Shown here piece after piece: positions 61,241 through 64,000 of a DNA stretch of 64,000 bases. How positions within the stretch are numbered: position 1 is the first letter of the stretch; each line of letters opens with the position of its first letter. This DNA is from Fratercula arctica (Eukaryota; Chordata; Aves; Charadriiformes; Alcidae): contig CANTUZ010000020.1 of the NCBI GenBank assembly GCA_947846985.1, forward strand, positions 6,173,459 to 6,237,458. The letters run 5' to 3'. Below the pieces are notes generated by a model. It saw only the letters and a list, made by a program, of their open reading frames with translations, was not told where the DNA came from and searched no databases. Both the position numbers and the translations under genes were made by a program.

Positions 61241-63429
61241 CTACTGACATTTGGAGACCAATTAAGCATATGTGCATCCACCTATGCAAAATAGGAGCGT
61301 AGTAAGCCGTGTGACAAGGCTCCCTCTTCGGAAGGGGCGATTCTAGGACATCCTCCAGTGAAGCGCGACCCGATTAGGACGTGGTTGGTCGTGCAAAAGC
61401 CTCCGCTGCTCCAGCGGGGTCAGCGTTGCTCGCCGAGTCCTGCCTCTGTTCCTCTATACAAAGCGGTTAGAAAAAGGTGCTGCATATTAACCCGGTGTGT
61501 AGGATCAGTGCGTAAAATAGAAAATTTAATGAGCATTATTGTTATGAGATCTGGGAGAGGCATGCAAACATGCCACCAGTCATCCAGAGCAGCTGATCGG
61601 AGTATTTTATTTGCCAGCTTTGCACTAAGGGAAAGAAAAGTTATTTTCTCGTGTATTTCCAAACTCTTTAGTGATCAGAAACTCCAAATTTCTGTTCCAC
61701 TTCAAATGTTAATGGGTTTGCTTTCTGATTTGCAGAAATTGCCGTGTTTGTACACTAAAACATAAGCACTGAGTGATGATAGCTAAGGATGTGCACTGCG
61801 AAAAAATGAACTGAGATGGGAAGGCTGGGTTAAAAAAAAACAGGTTCGAAGGCAAAAATGAAGTCTCCAGTGAAAAACAGAATTAAACATGCCACAATCT
61901 TTCCTGCTGTTTCTACCAGACACCCCAGATAGAATCCCTCTGTGTAAAGGGGTTCAAAATTCACGGGAGATCACTTTGAAAGGAAAACCTTCTCAGTGAA
62001 GACAGGTATGTTTTTCACCACTGTTGCTCTTTAAATTATAACTTAATGGTTAATTAATGTTTTCTAAATCGATGTAAATATGTCCATGTTAATCCAATGC
62101 CAGTTATTTCAGTATTCTTTTCAGAGAAGTAACTGTTGTTCTCCTGTTTCAAATCAAATACTATTGGAGTGGGTTTGATTTTATTGATTCTAGATCTGTT
62201 TGTATTAACTTGGAAAGAAAGGGAAGGGAAGCTTTCCCGGGGCCCGTCAGTTTGCTCCTTGTCGCAGCTGGCAAAACCCACAACCAGCAGCGTTGCCGTC
62301 CCCGGCTCAGGAGTCGCCTTCTCTTCGGGTGGCAAACCTTGGGCTGGATTGCAAAATATTTTCCTGCTGGAAAAACCCCACTGTTCTCTCCAGGCGAGGC
62401 CGGGGAGGCAGGCAGGCAGCGGCGGCGTGGCTCTCCCGACCCGCGCAGGGCCGCGCTGAAGGCTGCGGTGGGAATAGTGTGGTCAGTTTGGAACAGACCC
62501 CGAGATAAACCCCCCCGTTAATCCTGCAGCCGCAGACTCCAGCCAGCAACCAGCAAGTCCCCTCTGCCGGGATAAATCCACGGGCAGGAAGCCAGCGGAG
62601 CTGTGATAGCGTACGCTGACTGAGAATCTGGTCTGCTGTTTCCAAATAAATAAAAAAACCCACCGACAGAAGGTTGGCGACGTGCGTACATGGCGAGGGA
62701 GGCTTCACACAGATAAATCTGGAGGAAAGCGCAAGGTCTGCAGGGGTTTTTGATGGATTACGTTGCGTGTTTGAACATAATACACATTAAGGCTGGAGAC
62801 ACTGATGCTTTGAATGGTGTGAAATTCCATCTAACGTGGGTTGTTTGCCTGACACAAACATGTTTAGCACGAGATGGAACAAAGGCGAGAAAATCACAGC
62901 AGAGTTTTTGAGTGATGCTTGAAAAATTGTTTGCTCTTCCTCCCCCCACCCCTTTAAAAATGCTACTTTTTTCCTCCAGCCCCATACCTCTCCCCCCTTT
63001 TCTGGTAATGGCTTAGTAAATAATTCAGAGAAAAAACAAGAACCAGGACGAGCGTAATAAAAATGATGTCTCTATCTGCTGTTGAGGCGCATCGTGCCAC
63101 TTAAGTAAGACAGATGGGAGGATATGCCGCACTTTGCTTAGTAAACTGCATTGAGAGAAACTGAATAAGCCTGAAATTAGAGCAGAGGGTGAGATGGGGG
63201 TGGATGTACTGGTACGGTGTTGCCTGACAAAGACGCAGGGAAAAGTAATTTACTCTGAAATGACAGTTTGAAGGGGGAAGAAAAATAAACACACAGGAGG
63301 GAGCTTAGACTCATTAGCAGCCCAGCCTCAGTATTTCATCATTAATAATAATAACGAACCCAGCTGAACCAGTGACTCGCAGTAACACTCAAGTCTCTGG
63401 GTCTCCATTTTTAGTTAACACCTAACAAG
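61241..63429. other. Non-coding sequence, no gene recognised
   Basis: AT-rich unique sequence with a GC-rich patch at 62390-62460. It contains TTAATGGTTAATTAATG near 62043-62060 (homeodomain-like cores) and a consensus-like donor CAGGTATGT near 62004 without an identified exon. An imperfect TAATAATAATAACG run is near 63342-63355. Confidence 0.55.
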
Positions 63430-63580
63430 GGGCAGTGACGGCGTGGGCTGCCGCGGGAGGAGCTGCGGGAGGCGCGGGCGGGAGACGCGGGTTGACGCCG
63501 GGTTCGAGCGGAGCATCCCTCCCGCTCCAGCGCATCCCGAGCTCCAGCAGCGGGGCTGGCCGGGACTCCAGCGCTCAGAG
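63430..63580. promoter_or_regulatory. Small CpG-dense islet
   Basis: About 150 bp with a high density of CpG (GGCGCGGGCGGGAGACGCGGG and following, 63472-63510), much above its flanks and close to the expected frequency for its GC content. Such islets often mark promoters or unmethylated regulatory DNA in birds. No TATA box, start codon context or downstream exon was recognised. Confidence 0.35.
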
Positions 63581-64000
63581 GCGGCTTCCACTCCGTTTTG
63601 TGAATACTCCCCTTCAGGGGAAAGATATTCTCTGCCTACGGAAAAGAGGGAGGAGACAAAGGGGAAGAGCGGTGGCAGCTTGTACGCCGTGCTCAGAGGC
63701 CACGGGGGGGGCCAGCAACACGGCTGGAGCTTCAGCCCAGACGCGAGCAGACAGAGCGCCCTGATCTAACCCAAGTTCAAGGACAAGGGTGGTCAAAATG
63801 TCGTTTCTACCATTCAACATTCACAGTATTTATCACACTTAGAAACCTTCCTGCTGAAATGCCTTTCCCATTGTGCCTTCTCCACACCGCGCCGGGCCGT
63901 GGCCTCCCCAGCACGGCAAAGTAAACGAGCCCCGGCCTGCAACAGGGTTTCGGTGGGAAACCAGCCAGGGAAAAGGAGGATGCAAACAGTGTTTGTGCTT
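63581..64000. other. Non-coding window end
   Basis: Composition falls back to average, apart from a G-rich run near 63704-63711 and a CpG-containing patch at 63886-63905. The plus-strand frames beginning in the islet (108 and 109 codons) continue to about 63770 without a recognisable domain. Confidence 0.5.

Noticed and set aside
60637..61281. 214-codon minus-strand frame
   Set aside because: Sits in a GC-rich pocket where another minus-strand frame and plus-strand frames are open too. No domain recognised. Kept only as a low-interest finding for checking.
1..64000. CRISPR arrays, operons, bacterial promoters, tRNA or rRNA genes
   Set aside because: Sequence is clearly vertebrate nuclear DNA. 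No regularly spaced repeats and no cloverleaf or rRNA text was seen.

Overview
The window looks like nuclear DNA from a bird, or less likely another archosaur. The clearest evidence is two copies of the avian-type CR1 LINE 3' end, at 30604-30950 (minus) and 31436-31615 (plus). The minus copy keeps the ORF2 C-terminus (FFTLRVVRHWNRL, APSLEVFKARLDG) and ends in the octamer-type tail expected of bird CR1. I recognised no L1, Alu or B1 sequence, no bacterial operon structure and no viral genome. Older CR1 fragments of the kind still readable in turtles lie at about 9635-10325 and 30285-30500.

I could not identify any protein-coding exon, tRNA, rRNA or known structured RNA. The longest open frames (230, 214, 209, 178, 172, 171 and 160 codons) sit mostly in GC-rich pockets or across repeat relics. 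They carry no domain I recognise and look like chance frames. The window is best read as intergenic or intronic DNA of a gene-poor region. An unannotated lncRNA or a distant exon cannot be excluded. One exon-shaped interval (42892-43108) is flagged as a weak candidate.

Layout: 1-9.6 kb is mixed unique sequence with MIR/L2-type SINE relics near 3.5, 8.4 and 9.2 kb and several homopolymer tracts. A 0.7 kb ancient CR1 fragment follows at 9.6-10.3 kb. From 10.3 to 30.2 kb, AT-rich stretches that look like conserved non-coding sequence alternate with GC-rich pockets, with faint SINE relics near 11.2, 19.5, 19.9 and 29.5 kb. The CR1 cluster occupies 30.3-31.6 kb: an old fragment beside a young one on the same strand, then a young inverted partner. 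From 31.6 to 60.7 kb the pattern is again unique sequence, with SINE relics near 38.2, 41.3, 49.0, 53.7 and 53.9 kb, a pyrimidine-rich tract at 43.2-43.5 kb and a low-complexity CA/TA stretch at 44.2 kb. The last 3 kb hold a GC-rich pocket (60.74-61.24 kb) and a small CpG-dense islet (63.43-63.58 kb).

No set of genes works together here. Any function is probably cis-regulatory, and that is inference from texture only, since conservation could not be measured. I found no convincing undescribed biological system. The most checkable leads are the inverted CR1 pair, the long ancient CR1 fragment, the many old SINE relics, the exon-like interval and the CpG islet. Repeat family names were assigned by recalling consensus motifs, not by a database search, so exact subfamilies and ends are approximate.
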